Shown here piece by piece: positions 1 to 10,296 of a stretch of 23,609 nucleotides of DNA. The notes beneath the pieces are model-generated. The model did not search any database, had not been told where the DNA came from, and saw only the letters and a program-made list of their open reading frames with translations. Within the stretch, counting starts at the first letter, position 1. The number at the start of each line of letters is the position of its first letter. The position numbers were made by a program, and so were the translations under genes. The DNA comes from Paramacrobiotus richtersi (Eukaryota > Tardigrada > Eutardigrada > Parachela > Macrobiotidae): NCBI GenBank assembly GCA_034698045.1, contig JAQGAU010000816.1, positions 1 through 23,609 on the forward strand, written 5' to 3'.

Positions 1-177
1 TCTCTCTCGCTCAGACCGGTATGTCTCCGTTCGCTTCGGTCTTCATCGCAAACGCAGTGGAGTGCGATTACCTAGTTTTAAATAACATTTTGTCTCTGGC
101 CTGTTAAAATCCGTGTGATGAGTTGCGCAAAATGAAAACTTATTTGGTGTGAATGAGAATGTGAGTGTGCTTAAACT

Positions 178-728
178 GCAGTCCGCGCCGTACTAAAAAT
201 AAAAATTGGTGAAGGGTCTTTCGCATTTTTTTTTCTCATTATTTGTATCGACAGTGATGACGAGACGGATACGTATCAAAACTGACAAAACATGTGCACA
301 GCTGATCGAGTGAACATCGGACCGTTATCGATTTATCGACGGTTATCCAGCCGCAGGTTTCATTTGGCGAATGTGACTACCGGACGATGGAGTTTTCCTA
401 GTTGACTGAGAAAACCAGCGTGCACGGCCGCCGTGACGTGAGGTTTATTTGTGACTAAACAGAACGTTAACTATCGTCTTTACATTAGTACTTCTTATAT
501 CCGTGTTCGGATTAACCACCGGAAGCAGAGGCAGATGTTCGCGTAATGGATTTTGTCGTGGGATTTCAGAATGATATGGACTCAACTTTTTATTCCCATA
601 TAGTTATAAAATGATTTTTGAAGTAGCATGGCGGGACATCTGCGGTTTCCAAATCATAGTGCAGTGGCTCGCAAGTCGATAATTATGTTTTCCACTTAGT
701 TCTTAGGAGTTTGTCCATATGTTGTCAA
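178..728 (+). promoter_or_regulatory. Upstream region of F-box-like gene A1
   Basis: No gene is seen in 1-728. From about 178 onward the sequence is repeated, with substitutions and small indels, in front of A2 (3959-4351 continuing at 5155-5326), so this stretch belongs to the duplication unit and probably holds the promoter and 5' UTR. Recognisable shared pieces include GACGGATACG, CATCGGACCGTTAT, GCCGTGACGTGA and AACGTTAAC. TATAAA at 605-610 lies about 120 bases before the ATG. Bases 1-177 show nothing I recognise. Confidence 0.55.
368..383 (+). promoter_or_regulatory. Conserved upstream box, A1 copy
   Basis: CGAATGTGACTACCGG, a variant of the box CGAACGTGACTGCC found upstream of all four A-type genes. 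It lies about 360 bases before the A1 start codon. Its function is unknown. Confidence 0.4.
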
Positions 729-3010
729 ATGGGAGGTTGTATCACCGCTTCTCATAAGGAAAGCGTATGTGTCTTTGTGTTTGTTCAGATTGTGTACTGG
801 GTGACTTCCCAGCACTAGACATTATTATGAAGGCCTTCCGTTTTCAGGACATTTCTTTTCATGCATTGGATTATAGTGAAATAAATGATGTTGACATCAG
901 GAATCTACCTCGGGACTTGTGGGTGGACGTTTTTTCGAAGCTGGATGTTATAACTCAGCAGCGCGTACGAAGGTATTGTTATTGTAAATGGAGTTGTTTT
1001 TCAGTTAGTCGGTCGTTATCAGTAAAAGCCCCGGATACACAGTGGAATTTCATACGTGACAAACCTTTAAAATCCCGAAACGGAAAGTTTGGAATTTCGT
1101 ACAACGTTTAGTCTTCTGGGCCATGTAAATGAAAGCCGGCGTTGTCAACAAATTTCAGTTAACAATTGGTTAGCAAAGTCCAATGCGCTTGGTGTCTTTT
1201 TGCTCTTCCGAGGTTTCGCCGTTTTATAACTTATAATCTTCCACGACAGGAAGTGTTACGTTGCAAGTTATTTATAAACTTGTTTTCATTATAAGTCAAT
1301 TAACGATCCGGTAATGCATATTGATCTTTTCCCACAACTGTTTGAATGACGAAGTCGTTCTTTTACAGGGTCTGCGCACTGTGGAACCATCTCATTTCCC
1401 GTCCTCCTCTCAGCCTACGCCACTCGGTTCGCTTCGAGCTGAATCCGCGCACATACACAACACCAAGAAATCCTCATCCAACGGATGGCGTTTTAGGACT
1501 GAAATGGCATCCGCGACGGGAAAACAGATGCAGACGTCTTTTACGCGACATCAGTACGTCTGACGCCATCGATCGCATTTTTACGGCATGTCTAAGACCG
1601 GAGACTAAGGAGATTATCTTTTCTCATCCGCCAGAAGACCGCCACACACCCTGCGTTAGGCGCTCATTGTTACTGCGTGCACTCTTCGATCCTCCAAATG
1701 ACATAGGAATTATAAGGTATTGTAGAAGTACTGTTTATGGTCAGTTGTGGAATTGTCGAATATGCCAAGGAAATTCGTCGCTTAGTAGATTTCTTACTTC
1801 CAGTCAGTCGTAATAAAGTACGGTACAAGAAAGTTGAAAAAACGACTTGTAGCTGTCTCATGGCTCGTGTGATCCATGTAACACAGTTGCGTTACGCTCG
1901 GTGCGCCGTCTTCTGATCTGAGAAACCAAGCGAAAAAAAACCAACTTTTTTTGAATCTATGTTCTTGGAAGTATATATTATGAAAAGTTTGGCAACTACT
2001 TTACACTGTTTAGTCGATAAATAAGAACTCTGTCTAAAGGTTTTTCCACAAATGACCCTCGTATTTAACAAACTGCCCAGATCAGCTTGGAAAATCACCA
2101 GAGCTAAAATCTTTCGGTATATTTGTTAGGAAGACTCGTCCTGTTGCAAAACAGCGTGTAATCTTTGCAAACCTGGCACTGACTGTACCGCCAATAGCCG
2201 GATACTATGGATATTATCCAGTGTTTGAAATCTCACTACCGGAAGTTATTCTGCGGAATGTTACGTTAGTGGCCGAAGTGTCCATCAGACCGAGCCAAAC
2301 GTTCACTATGAAAGTCACGGGAGTCAACAGGCGATGCGACACGTCCGAAGAAGTTGATCGCCTAATGTATTACCGTAAGGTTACGTATGACGATGGAATC
2401 AAGTGGGCTCAGTTCTCCTCAGAACTGGCTGGACCACTGAATGCGCGCGACGAACAACTGGCTGTGGACTGGTTGAGCCAGCCTTGTGTCCACCGTATCC
2501 TCAAAGACGCATTGTCAAAGTACGGAATGAAATTGGACAGTACTTGTGGTTTACCAGTTCTTTGTGGCAATTCTGGTTGGACATTAACATCCACACCTTC
2601 AGTATAGTTTGACATTTTCTAATCCTAACTCCCAAAGGCCGAAGAGTAATTGTATTGCGTTACAGTAGTTACACTGTTGTCATTTCTAGCCGAATCACTA
2701 ATTATGGCCACAGTAGGGAATTTCAGCATTTACCCTAACCGTGACCTCTAAATTCCCGTAAAAGACCTATATGTAGCTTGCGAATATAAACATGTATGAG
2801 TACCGTAATCTTTAGATTTACCCTGCATTGGAGTTTCGTTTGTCTAGGACCGATGTTTTGAAGTCAATGGACAGAAGTTTCCAGCGTGACCTTGTCCATG
2901 GAGGCAGGGATGGCAAAGACTGTGACCAGAATTGGTTTCATGGACTAGACTTATGGACCCAAAGATTTCTTTATCACTATCTTAATGATAATGTGATGTG
3001 TAGCGTCTGA
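729..3010 (+). CDS. F-box-like protein A1, predicted N-myristoylated (5 exons)
   Basis: Exons 729-764, 848-972, 1369-1716, 2130-2519 and 2848-3010 join to 353 codons plus TGA. All introns are GT-AG (83, 396, 413 and 328 bases). Exon 1 encodes MGGCITASHKES, with Gly2, Cys4 and Thr6 fitting N-myristoylation plus palmitoylation. Residues about 30-70 form an F-box-like segment (IRNLPRDLW, LDVITQQRVRR, then VCALWNHLI), split by intron 2 after the first two bases of an Arg codon. Exon 3 carries LRHSVRFELNPR, a variable middle, then ETKEIIFSH. Exon 4 carries VILRNVTL, MKVTGVN, GIKWAQF and ELAGPL. Exon 5 ends with LDLWTQRFLYHYLND. I do not recognise the part after the F-box. By family knowledge an F-box protein would bind Skp1 and deliver substrates to an SCF ubiquitin ligase. 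This copy has no visible damage. Confidence is high for the exons, moderate for the F-box label. Confidence 0.78.
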
Positions 3011-3569
3011 TAGTTATTGGACTAATGCTTCTGCAGCGGCGAACGTGTAGTCGCACCATGCATATTCTACGTTCTACATGCTCTGTAGTCCGTCTAAATA
3101 TTCGGTGATACGCTGTTGAATCGCACTTGTGCAAAATATTACAACGATCGTATCGCTGTTACGGTGGAGTATTTTTTTTGAATCCTTTCCTAGTTTCTTC
3201 CTATAAACTTTATTCACTAGGCGTACACCGCTGTAAGCGCTTCCGTTCAATGAATTCCGGCCCGACCGTAAGGGGCCTTGTGCAAACCCAGGGAAAGTAG
3301 TTTCTCAATTCTGATAAGGAAGCGGAATATTTTTGTTACGTTTTTCCTTGAATCATCACCGAAACAGACTGGATGCGTTCAGAACTATGGCAAGCCAAAA
3401 AGGCCGGAATGGTTTTACCGACAGATTTGCGTACGCGGTTACCAATCGCGAACAGTCTGCAGCGGCAGCCAGCGGGCTCGGTCGCGTCTGGAAACTGGAA
3501 GGCAAGTTGAAACCGCTCGCCTAGGCGGACACCTACGTTGACCTGCCTTGCCTGACAATCGCTGGCGTT
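3011..3569. other. A1 3' flank and unassigned spacer
   Basis: About 3113-3140 contains GTTGAATCGCAC-x-TGTGCAAAATA, which recurs after A2 (about 7602-7630) and after A3 (about 11023-11048), so the duplicated unit includes the 3' flank. No AATAAA is visible close to the stop codon. A short frame at 3389-3524 encodes a hydrophilic peptide without family support and is not called as a gene. Confidence 0.45.
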
Positions 3570-3945
3570 TCGGCATAAAGAACGAAAGCCACCTGATAAA
3601 CGCTTCGGCGCTTGGTATTCGCCAACCTGACACTGCTCTCCACCGGCCTATCTCGGCTGATCCTCTGTTGCCCGGAAATGTCAAAAGGCCGGTGGCGACA
3701 GGTGACCTTGGTAGTCCTCCTGGAGCTAAGTGGGCCGTCTATAAGGAAAATCCGCGAGTTGATCAGCGGTACGACAAGCCAGTCCATGTGGCACCATTTG
3801 CCGGAAAGACCACGGAGGATGATTACACCTGGTGCAAGTTTGTCGCAGAATGTGATGGACCACGACGAGGAGCTGGTGCTGGAGTCGTGACGAGATGAGA
3901 CGCTGGCGGAGAAACTTAGGGAGGAGCTGCAGAAGTGGGTTCGTT
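3570..3945 (+). pseudogene. Broken B-type exon 4 fragment
   Basis: This stretch matches exon 4 of gene B (13141-13554) along its length but in shifting frames. LVFANLTLLST corresponds to LVYANMTLTAL of B. The reading then moves to another frame for VDQRYDKP and CKFVAECDGP (B has VNQRYDTT and AKYVAECGGP), and shifts again for EELVLES (B has EQLVLGS). At least two frameshifts are needed, so it cannot encode the protein. No other B-type exons were found nearby. It is a relic of a partial duplication, lying between A1 and the upstream block of A2. Confidence 0.75.
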
Positions 3946-4139
3946 AAGTACAGCATGCTTAAGCTGAACGCCGTAGAAATACTAAAAATAGCAACTTCTT
4001 CCGCAGCTTTTTCTCTCGTCATTCGGTATCGCCGGGGCTGACGGGACGGATACGATCTCCACACGTGCACAGCTAATCGAGTACACATCGGACCGTTATA
4101 GATTTATCGACGGTTATCCGACGGCAGTTGTCGTTTTGG

Positions 4140-4153
4140 CGAACGTGACTGCC
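4140..4153 (+). promoter_or_regulatory. Conserved upstream box, A2 copy
   Basis: CGAACGTGACTGCC. Removing the LINE insertion and one target-site copy puts it about 370 bases before the A2 ATG, close to the A1 spacing. Confidence 0.4.
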
Positions 4154-4337
4154 AGATAATGGGGCTTTCCCAGCAGAATGGTTAACCAGTGTGGACGACC
4201 GCCGTGACGTGATCAGAACGTTAACGTTACTGATCGCGTCCTTGTGTTCAGATTTAACCGTCGGAAGCCGATTTACAGGCGAAATATTCGGGTTTTATCG
4301 TGGAATTTCAGAATAATATAGTGGAAACTTTGTTCTC

Positions 4338-4351
4338 TTTATAGATAAAAT
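4338..4351. repeat. Target-site duplication, left copy
   Basis: TTTATAGATAAAAT, identical to 5155-5168 on the other side of the LINE fragment. The A1 counterpart near 599-612 (TATAGTTATAAAAT) is a single, uninterrupted copy. Confidence 0.8.
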
Positions 4352-5154
4352 TTCTTAATTTTAATTGTTTTCAGTCTGTACATCTCTCCAGAGTCACGTC
4401 AATTGAGTATAAAACAATTACACATTGAAAAACAAAAACAAATCTTCCATTTCCTTGGACGAGTCAACAGTACCCATAACACAAATACCGTTTCCACGCT
4501 GAATTTCAACACTTATTCGCTGTCGTAAAAATTCCATCGATCGGGGATTTCCGTTATTTTCCCGTATCTTGCGCCCGACCTCCTTCAAAAATGCCGTGGT
4601 TTTAGGACCCCAACTCCCCATTGTCTCGAACCCAATTGGCTGGACATGGTATCGGTCGCTCAGAGCGCTGTATCGGGACGCCTTTTGCCGTTCTCGTTGA
4701 TCCGCCGCTGCGCCGCAGGTAGTGTTCGTTCGGCCGATATACGAATCCGCAAACGAGTCTGCAACGGTGACGTCCCAAACAAGCGGTTTGCCTGCTTTCT
4801 AAGGCATAAGCGTCATTTCATCCGGGCGTTTGCCGTCTCCTCTATCTAAACCCGGTGGTTCACGTACTGCTGGGATGTTGGCTGAAACAAGGGCGCGGCG
4901 AACGACATCATTCAGCGCAGAGTGCCGAGGATGTCGGCCTTTACTACGTTTGCAAACAAGCCCGTGGTGACCGTGCACGTCCACTTGTGCTATACATCTA
5001 CACCTATGCTCCTTACAGACTTCTGCTCCCAAGCGTAGCGCAACTGCAATCCTGAGATGGGAATCCTCCAACATAGTCCCGAAAGTAGCGACTGGTAAGG
5101 CGGACAGCCAAGCACGAGACTCAGGTGAGGAAGCTGCCAACAAACGAGACGAGG
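4352..5154 (-). mobile_element. 5'-truncated non-LTR retrotransposon, antisense
   Basis: On the minus strand one frame runs from 5154 to 4418 with a single interruption, a TAG at about 4799-4801. In my recollection of the family this position carries Trp after a T-L-x-P motif, so the stop looks like a TGG to TAG change. The protein resembles the C-terminal region that follows reverse transcriptase in many invertebrate LINE-like elements: LAASSPESRAWL at the start, VALRLGAEVC, a Cys/His cluster (CKEHRCRC to HGLVC), HPRHSALND, GKRPDEMTL, then EFLRQRISVEIQRGNGICV near the end. No reverse transcriptase core is present. The sense-strand 3' end faces left, with about 66 bases after the stop and an A/T-rich end. 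The clan is not assigned. Confidence 0.72.
4418..5154 (-). pseudogene. Retrotransposon ORF, C-terminal remnant with nonsense codon
   Basis: The coding part of the LINE fragment: about 245 codons in one frame, entering from the truncated 5' end at 5154 and ending at 4418. A single in-frame TAG lies near 4800 and no frameshift is needed. The near-intact frame suggests a fairly recent insertion. It lacks the catalytic reverse transcriptase and endonuclease parts and cannot move by itself. Confidence 0.7.
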
Positions 5155-5168
5155 TTTATAGATAAAAT
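5155..5168. repeat. Target-site duplication, right copy
   Basis: TTTATAGATAAAAT, a perfect copy of 4338-4351. After it the sequence resumes alignment with A1 (AAAATGATTTT). Confidence 0.8.
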
Positions 5169-5326
5169 GATTTTGGGGGACTTATGACTCTTACAGAGTA
5201 GCCATTTCATGCATGGCAGGCACGACATCAGTAGTTTTCAAAGCATAGTGCAGTGGCACACCTGTCGATAATAATATTTCCACATACCTCGTTCTTTACA
5301 ATTTGGCTTCGCTCTTATGTTGTCGA

Positions 5327-7379
5327 ATGGGAGGCTGTATCACCGGTTCTCATAAAGAAAATGTAAGTATCCGTATGTTCGTTTGCTCCGATTGTGTACT
5401 GAATTTCCAGCGCAGATTTAAGTTATTTCGTTTGCAGGAAATATCTTTTATTGCGGTGGAAAGTGAACCAGAGGATGATCACATAAGGAATCTACCCTGG
5501 CACTTGTGGGTAGATATTTTGCTGGAGCTGGATGTTGTATCTCAGCAGCGTCTACGCAGGTATTATGTTTTGCAGTGAGTCGACCGCTATCCGTAGAAGT
5601 ACCGGCTGTCCCTTGTAAATTCATGTGTGAGCAACCCGAGACGAAAATTATTACCGATACTTACAGAGGTTTGGTATTTCGTACAGCTGATTGTGAGGCC
5701 CTTTGAGTTGTATATACGAAATGTGAACAATTTTCGAAAGCTGGCGTTTTTGCAAATTTCTTCTACGAACTGATACGGTAAGCGCGGTCGTAGGAAAGAT
5801 CTTCTTTTTATATACTCTCAAAAGGTTTTGCCGTAATTGGACCGTACAGTAGATCACCTGTGGTACCCACTACCAATGCAATATTTTTCCATAAAATTTG
5901 AAAGTGCCTGAAACGCTTTAGGCGCGAATGTTTAGTAGGGGAAACCTTTCGTGCCAGACGGCTTTTAACCCGTATACGAGCCGGTACACTCCTCTTTGCA
6001 GAGCTGTTTTGAATGACCAAGCCGTTCGTTTACAGAGTTTGTGCAGTGTGGAATCATCTAATTTCCCGTCCTCCAATCACTTTACGCCACTCGGTTCACT
6101 TCGAACTGAATCCGCCGCCGCGCACGTACACCGAACGTAAGCAAGGAAATCCAGGCGTTTTCGGACCGAAAAGGCACCGACGACGGGGAAGCAAATCCTG
6201 TCGTCTTTTACCCGACACTCGCACCACTGACGCCCTGGATCGCATTTTTACGGCATGTGTAAGACCGGAGACTAAAGAGATTATCTTTTCTCATCCTTCG
6301 CATGACCGGCACACACCTTGCCTGAAGCGTTCCTTGCTACTGCGTTCACTCTTCGACCCTCCAAATGATATAGAAGCTCGGAGGTATTCTGGATGGAGGT
6401 ATTCTACTGTTTATGGTTACGTTTTGAATCTGCTTAAGGAAATTCGTCGTCACGCATTTGCCATTTGGTACTGTACTTGTCAGTCGTTACTAATAAGTAA
6501 TTTACAACAAACGTCATCGGCTGCCGCCTCAATGGTTTCTGACTTGTTGTGATCAACGTAGCAGTTAGTTTGCTTTACCGTCCTCTGATTGAATCAACCA
6601 GACTGAAAAAAAGGCAAATTGTTTGGTTTTAGTACGTTGGCGTGAATTAACGGTATCTACAATCGATTTTACCCTATAAACTGTGTATTTCCAAACCAGC
6701 ACAGAACATATATCAAGTGGCCCGTTTTTAGCCATGGCCATTCAAGATCAGTTCTGTGTGAAAAATTCTTTTCTGCAAATTGTTGTAGGAAGGGTCCTGT
6801 TGCAAAACAGCGTCTAACCTTCGCCAACCTTGCACTGACTGACCCGTGGTATGATTATCCACCGTGTGACATCTCAGTACCGAAAGTTATTCTACGGAAT
6901 GCTACGCTGTTGGCCGAATTGTCCATCACAAGGAGCCAAACATTTGTTATGAAAGTCACAGGAGTCAACAGGCGATGCGAAACGCCGGAAGAAATTGATC
7001 GCCTGATAATTCAAGGTTCCGTTACGTTTGATGGTGGGATCAAATGGGCCCAGTTCGCGTCAGCATTGGCTGGACCATTGAATTCACATGAAGAACAGTT
7101 GGCTGTGGACTGGTTGAGCCAGTCCAGTGTCCACCGCATCCTGAAAGAAGCATTGTTAAAGTAATGAGAACGAGTACCTCTAACTACTTACGGCATTAAT
7201 TATGCGTCATTCGTGACCTTGAAAATTCCAGTAAAAGTGCTGCGAATATAACCAGATTCTGTAGATCGTTATAGAAGTTACGGTTTCGATTGTCTAGGAC
7301 CGATGTATTCAAGTCATTGCAGAGAAGGTTCCAGCGTGACCTCAAGTTTGGAAGCAGGGATTGCGAAGACTGTGACTGA
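5327..7379 (+). CDS. F-box-like protein A2, C-terminally truncated (5 exons)
   Basis: Exons 5327-5362, 5438-5559, 6036-6383, 6789-7160 and 7298-7379 join to 319 codons. Exon 1 encodes MGGCITGSHKEN. The F-box-like segment reads IRNLPWHLWVDI, LDVVSQQRLRR, VCAVWNHLI. Exon 3 has the same length as in A1 (348 bases), and exon 4 has VILRNATLLAEL, MKVTGVN and GIKWAQFASALAGPL. In the last exon, GACTGTGAC is followed by TGA at 7377-7379 where A3 and A4 have CGA, so the conserved WTQRFLYHY region is lost. The frame stays open after this TGA to TAG at 7488-7490. Because the stop lies in the last exon, the mRNA could escape nonsense-mediated decay. The 75-base intron 1 is stop-free and in frame. The upstream region carries a LINE. 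It may be a recent pseudogene or a shortened variant. Confidence 0.72.
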
Positions 7380-7490
7380 AACTGGTTTCGTGGATTAGAT
7401 TTATGGACCCGAAGATTTTTGTATCATCACCTTAATGATTCTATGATGTGTAGTGTCTACAATTCATGGTTTGAAAGTTCTGTAATTTAG
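7380..7490 (+). pseudogene. Unreachable C-terminal end of A2
   Basis: Directly after the TGA the frame continues with WFRGLDLWTRRFLYHHLND, still closely matching A1, A3 and A4, and ends at TAG 7488-7490. Apart from the stop, the changes from the other copies are few, so the nonsense mutation looks young. Confidence 0.65.
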
Positions 7491-8050
7491 CCTGTGGTCA
7501 CTGGTGAACATATTGTTGTAATCAAACAAGCAACAACATAACACATTTTCTGCGTTATTCCTTACTTGCTCCGCAGATCGATAATTTCTTTGCAAATGCA
7601 CTGTTGAATCGTACCCCTGCAAAATAATGTCTTGGTCTTTTCTGTCGTTTTTATTGTTTATTCTCTGATTCCCTCCCAATGGCTGCCATGATCTAGTTTC
7701 ATTCAGTATGCCGCTATGAATGGTTGCGATCCGAGAGTAACGGGTTGCGTTGAATGTAGGAAATTATTGCCTATTGAACTATGAACGTGACTGCCGTGCA
7801 TATGGGCTGAACGCTCAGCTCGGTAATAGCGTCAACAGTAAAACTAATGCAAAATTCACAAAACGTTATGATCGGTGTTTACCCGGAAGTACAGGTAGTT
7901 TTCAGGGTGAATATATAAGTAAATCTATCGTTCGTTTTGATACGTGATACTTCTACTACCCGGAAGAGCGCGGTTCGGTATGCAATATCATGATTATACG
8001 TATGGTAGGGAGTTCTTGAATCTTAGCCTTTGTTCTGTTGCCAGATGGCC
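7491..8050. other. A2 3' flank and A3 upstream region
   Basis: Left part: GTTGAATCGTAC-x-CCTGCAAAATAAT (about 7602-7630) is the shared 3' flank motif. Right part: the conserved box at 7782-7795. Short frames here (7464-7679 minus, 7750-7947 plus) have no family resemblance and are treated as chance. Confidence 0.4.
7782..7795 (+). promoter_or_regulatory. Conserved upstream box, A3 copy
   Basis: TGAACGTGACTGCC followed by GTGC, about 255 bases before the A3 ATG. One base differs from the A2 and A4 copies. Confidence 0.4.
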
Positions 8051-10275
8051 ATGGGAGGCTGTATCACCACTTCACAAAAGGAATCATTTGTAAGAATCTG
8101 TTCTGATTTTATACTATCGTGCAGCACTGTTTCTCAGATCCGGCCATGAAGTTTCGCTTCAGGAAATAACTTTCCACTCGGTCGCGGTGAATGGAGAAAC
8201 AGACGACGTCAACATCAGGAATCTACCTCGGCACTTGTGGCTAGACGTGTTCTCGGAACTGGATGTTGTATCTCAGCAGCGTGTTCGCAGGTACTTACGT
8301 TTATCTAAGCCTTCATAAAGGAAGTTGTTCCGGAGTGAGTGACGCTGAGCCGATCGTTACTTCGATCACTAAGCGCACCGACGCTATAATTATGTCAGCC
8401 ACCGTAAAAATCCTGTGATGCATCAAAATTAAAAGAGAGTCTACTTGATGCAATAAGTTGTAGACATTCATATAAAGTTTAATCTTCCCAAGCTTAATAT
8501 ATTATGTGTGAAATTTTGAACACTTTCGTTTCTGCCTCGGACCTACAAATTCCGTTGCGAAATGTAGCGTTAGTCAGCGGCCGCAGGAAAGTTGGTGCGA
8601 CGGTGCGTTTTTTGCTACCTCGACCGATCGCCTTGACAGGAAGTCTGGTATTAGCGGTAGCAGTGTCCGAGCGCAGAAAAAGGTTTGTGGTTCTACATAT
8701 GCAACATTTATCCTGGAAACTGAAAACGCTCGAAAAGCTAAAGCGTTTCGTGGCGCGCGACTGCTCAGTCAGCAAAGATATTTCGTGTCAGGTTGTTCTT
8801 TCCTTTTTCTGTTAATATTTCACTGCAGTAGCTAAAGCTTTAGTAAAGCCACCCGAAAGAGAAATTTGGATGAAAGTACTCACCGTTGGGATCGGTCCTC
8901 GCGCACCGGTTCGGAAGGTTTGTTTCCAGGTCTGTTTCAATGACGAAGCGGTTTTTTACAGAGTTTGCGCGGCATGGAATCACCTCATTTCCCTTTCACC
9001 TCTCAGTCTACGCCACTCAGTTCGCTTCGAATTGAATCCGCGCGCATTCAGGATACCATGGCAATGGCGAAGCGTTTGTACCGATTCAGCAATAGATGGG
9101 CATCCGCGACGGTGGGACCATGAGTTTTTTCACCCCGCCGCTAGCGCCATAGATCGCATTTTTACGGCATGTGGAAGACCGGAGACGAAAGAGATTATCT
9201 TTTCCCATGCGAGCGGATCGAATGACCGCATACCTTGCGCGAGGCGTCTTCTTTTCTTGCGTTCCCTGTACGATCCTCCGAATGACATACGAGCTTGGAG
9301 GTATTTTAAATTACATGCTATATTGTGTATTGATAACCCCACGTACGTACTGGTTGCAACTTGCAGCTTTCACTGAATGTTCCGGATTACATATATATAT
9401 CATGGATTATGTGATTGATTATGCTATGGTTTATTTATGCTCTGATTTGTTGCTGATTTTTGGGACTTATTATAATTATTATGAATTTTGGATTGTCTTC
9501 GCATATGACCGAGTGTATCGCAATTCACAGCTGCAAATGTCTTTTCCGTATGTTGTTAGGAGAAGTCGTCCTGTCGCAAAACAGCGTCTAGTCTTTGCTA
9601 ACCTTGCACTGATTGACCCGGAATACGATAATCCACCGACGTGTGATATCTCCGTACCGGAAGTTATTCTACGGAATGTCACGTTGTTGGCCCACTTGTC
9701 CATCACACCGAACCAAACATGTGTTATGAAAGTCACGGGAGTCAACAAGCGATGCGACACGGCAGAAGAAGTTGATCGCCTGGTATATGATACCTTCGTT
9801 AGGACCGATGGTGGAATCAAGTGGGCTAAGTTCGTATCGGAATTGGCTGGACCATTGAATTCGCGGGAAGAACAGCAGGCTGTTGACTGGCTGAGCCAGC
9901 CTGATGTCCACCGCATCCTCAAAGACGCATTGTTAAAGTAAGGGTACGCGGTCCCGATCGAAGACGCTTTAGAGTTTCTACTTCTGTTTTCCGCATTCAC
10001 TGAATTCCAGTAAATGACCTAATTAAACCGTTTGCGAATGTGAATCATTACATTTACCGTTTCGTTTGTCTAGGACCGATGTATTCAAGTCATTGCAGAG
10101 AAGTTTTCAGCGTGACCTCAAGTTCGGAAGCAGAGATTGTAAAGACAATGACCGAGATTGGTTTCGTGGATTAGATATATGGACCCAAAGATTTCTTTAT
10201 CACTACCTTAATGATAACGTGATGTGTAGTACAGAATATGATATGTTATGTTATAAATCTTTTATAATTCAATAA
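8051..10275 (+). CDS. F-box-like protein A3, predicted N-myristoylated (5 exons)
   Basis: Exons 8051-8089, 8163-8290, 8962-9300, 9560-9937 and 10074-10275 join to 361 codons plus TAA. Exon 1 encodes MGGCITTSQKESF. An in-frame ATG at 8045 would add Met-Ala and destroy the acylation motif; the other copies support 8051. The F-box-like segment is IRNLPRHLWLDV, LDVVSQQRVRR, VCAAWNHLI. Exon 3 keeps LRHSVRFELNPR and ETKEIIFSH, but the part between is unlike the other copies and contains WQWRSVC. Exon 4 has VILRNVTLLAHL, MKVTGVNKRCDT and ELAGPLNSREE. Exon 5 ends LDIWTQRFLYHYLND, then runs about 15 residues further than A1 or A4 because the usual GTC-TGA end is lost. An AATAAA overlaps the stop codon. 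No inactivating change is seen. Confidence 0.78.
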
Positions 10276-10276
10276 A
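10271..10276 (+). terminator. Possible poly(A) signal of A3
   Basis: AATAAA overlapping the TAA stop. The native 3' flank is cut by a LINE about 20 bases later, so this may be the signal used, giving an almost absent 3' UTR. AATAAA occurs by chance in A/T-rich DNA. Confidence 0.3.
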
Positions 10277-10296
10277 TGGCGAATTTACTGTAACAT

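Larger units (their letters stand above)
3959..5326 (+). promoter_or_regulatory. Upstream region of A2, split by a retrotransposon
   Basis: Bases 3959-4351 and 5155-5326 together align with the A1 upstream region 178-728. The intervening 803 bases are an inserted LINE fragment. If the transcription start lies in the left part, A2 would now need either a long 5' UTR containing antisense LINE or a new start site to the right of it. Confidence 0.5.

Noticed and set aside
1321..1563. 80-codon frame starting at TTG in A1
   Set aside because: It is an alternative frame of exon 3. The frame with VCALWNHLI and ETKEIIFSH is the one conserved across copies.
3333..3524. Small plus-strand frame (about 45 codons from the ATG at 3389) between A1 and the broken B exon
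   Set aside because: Hydrophilic peptide with no family resemblance; two frames overlap here equally well, as expected by chance.
8504..8815. 103-codon frame in A3 intron 2, with an overlapping minus-strand frame
   Set aside because: It lies within the intron homologous to the other A genes, resembles no protein, and the A4 intron shows only scattered DNA similarity without a kept frame.
9171..9941. 256-codon open frame spanning A3 intron 3 and exon 4
   Set aside because: Its first part is exon 3 in the wrong frame and its middle is a Tyr-rich translation of the A/T-rich intron. Only the exon 4 part is real, and splice sites at 9301 and 9559 match the other copies.
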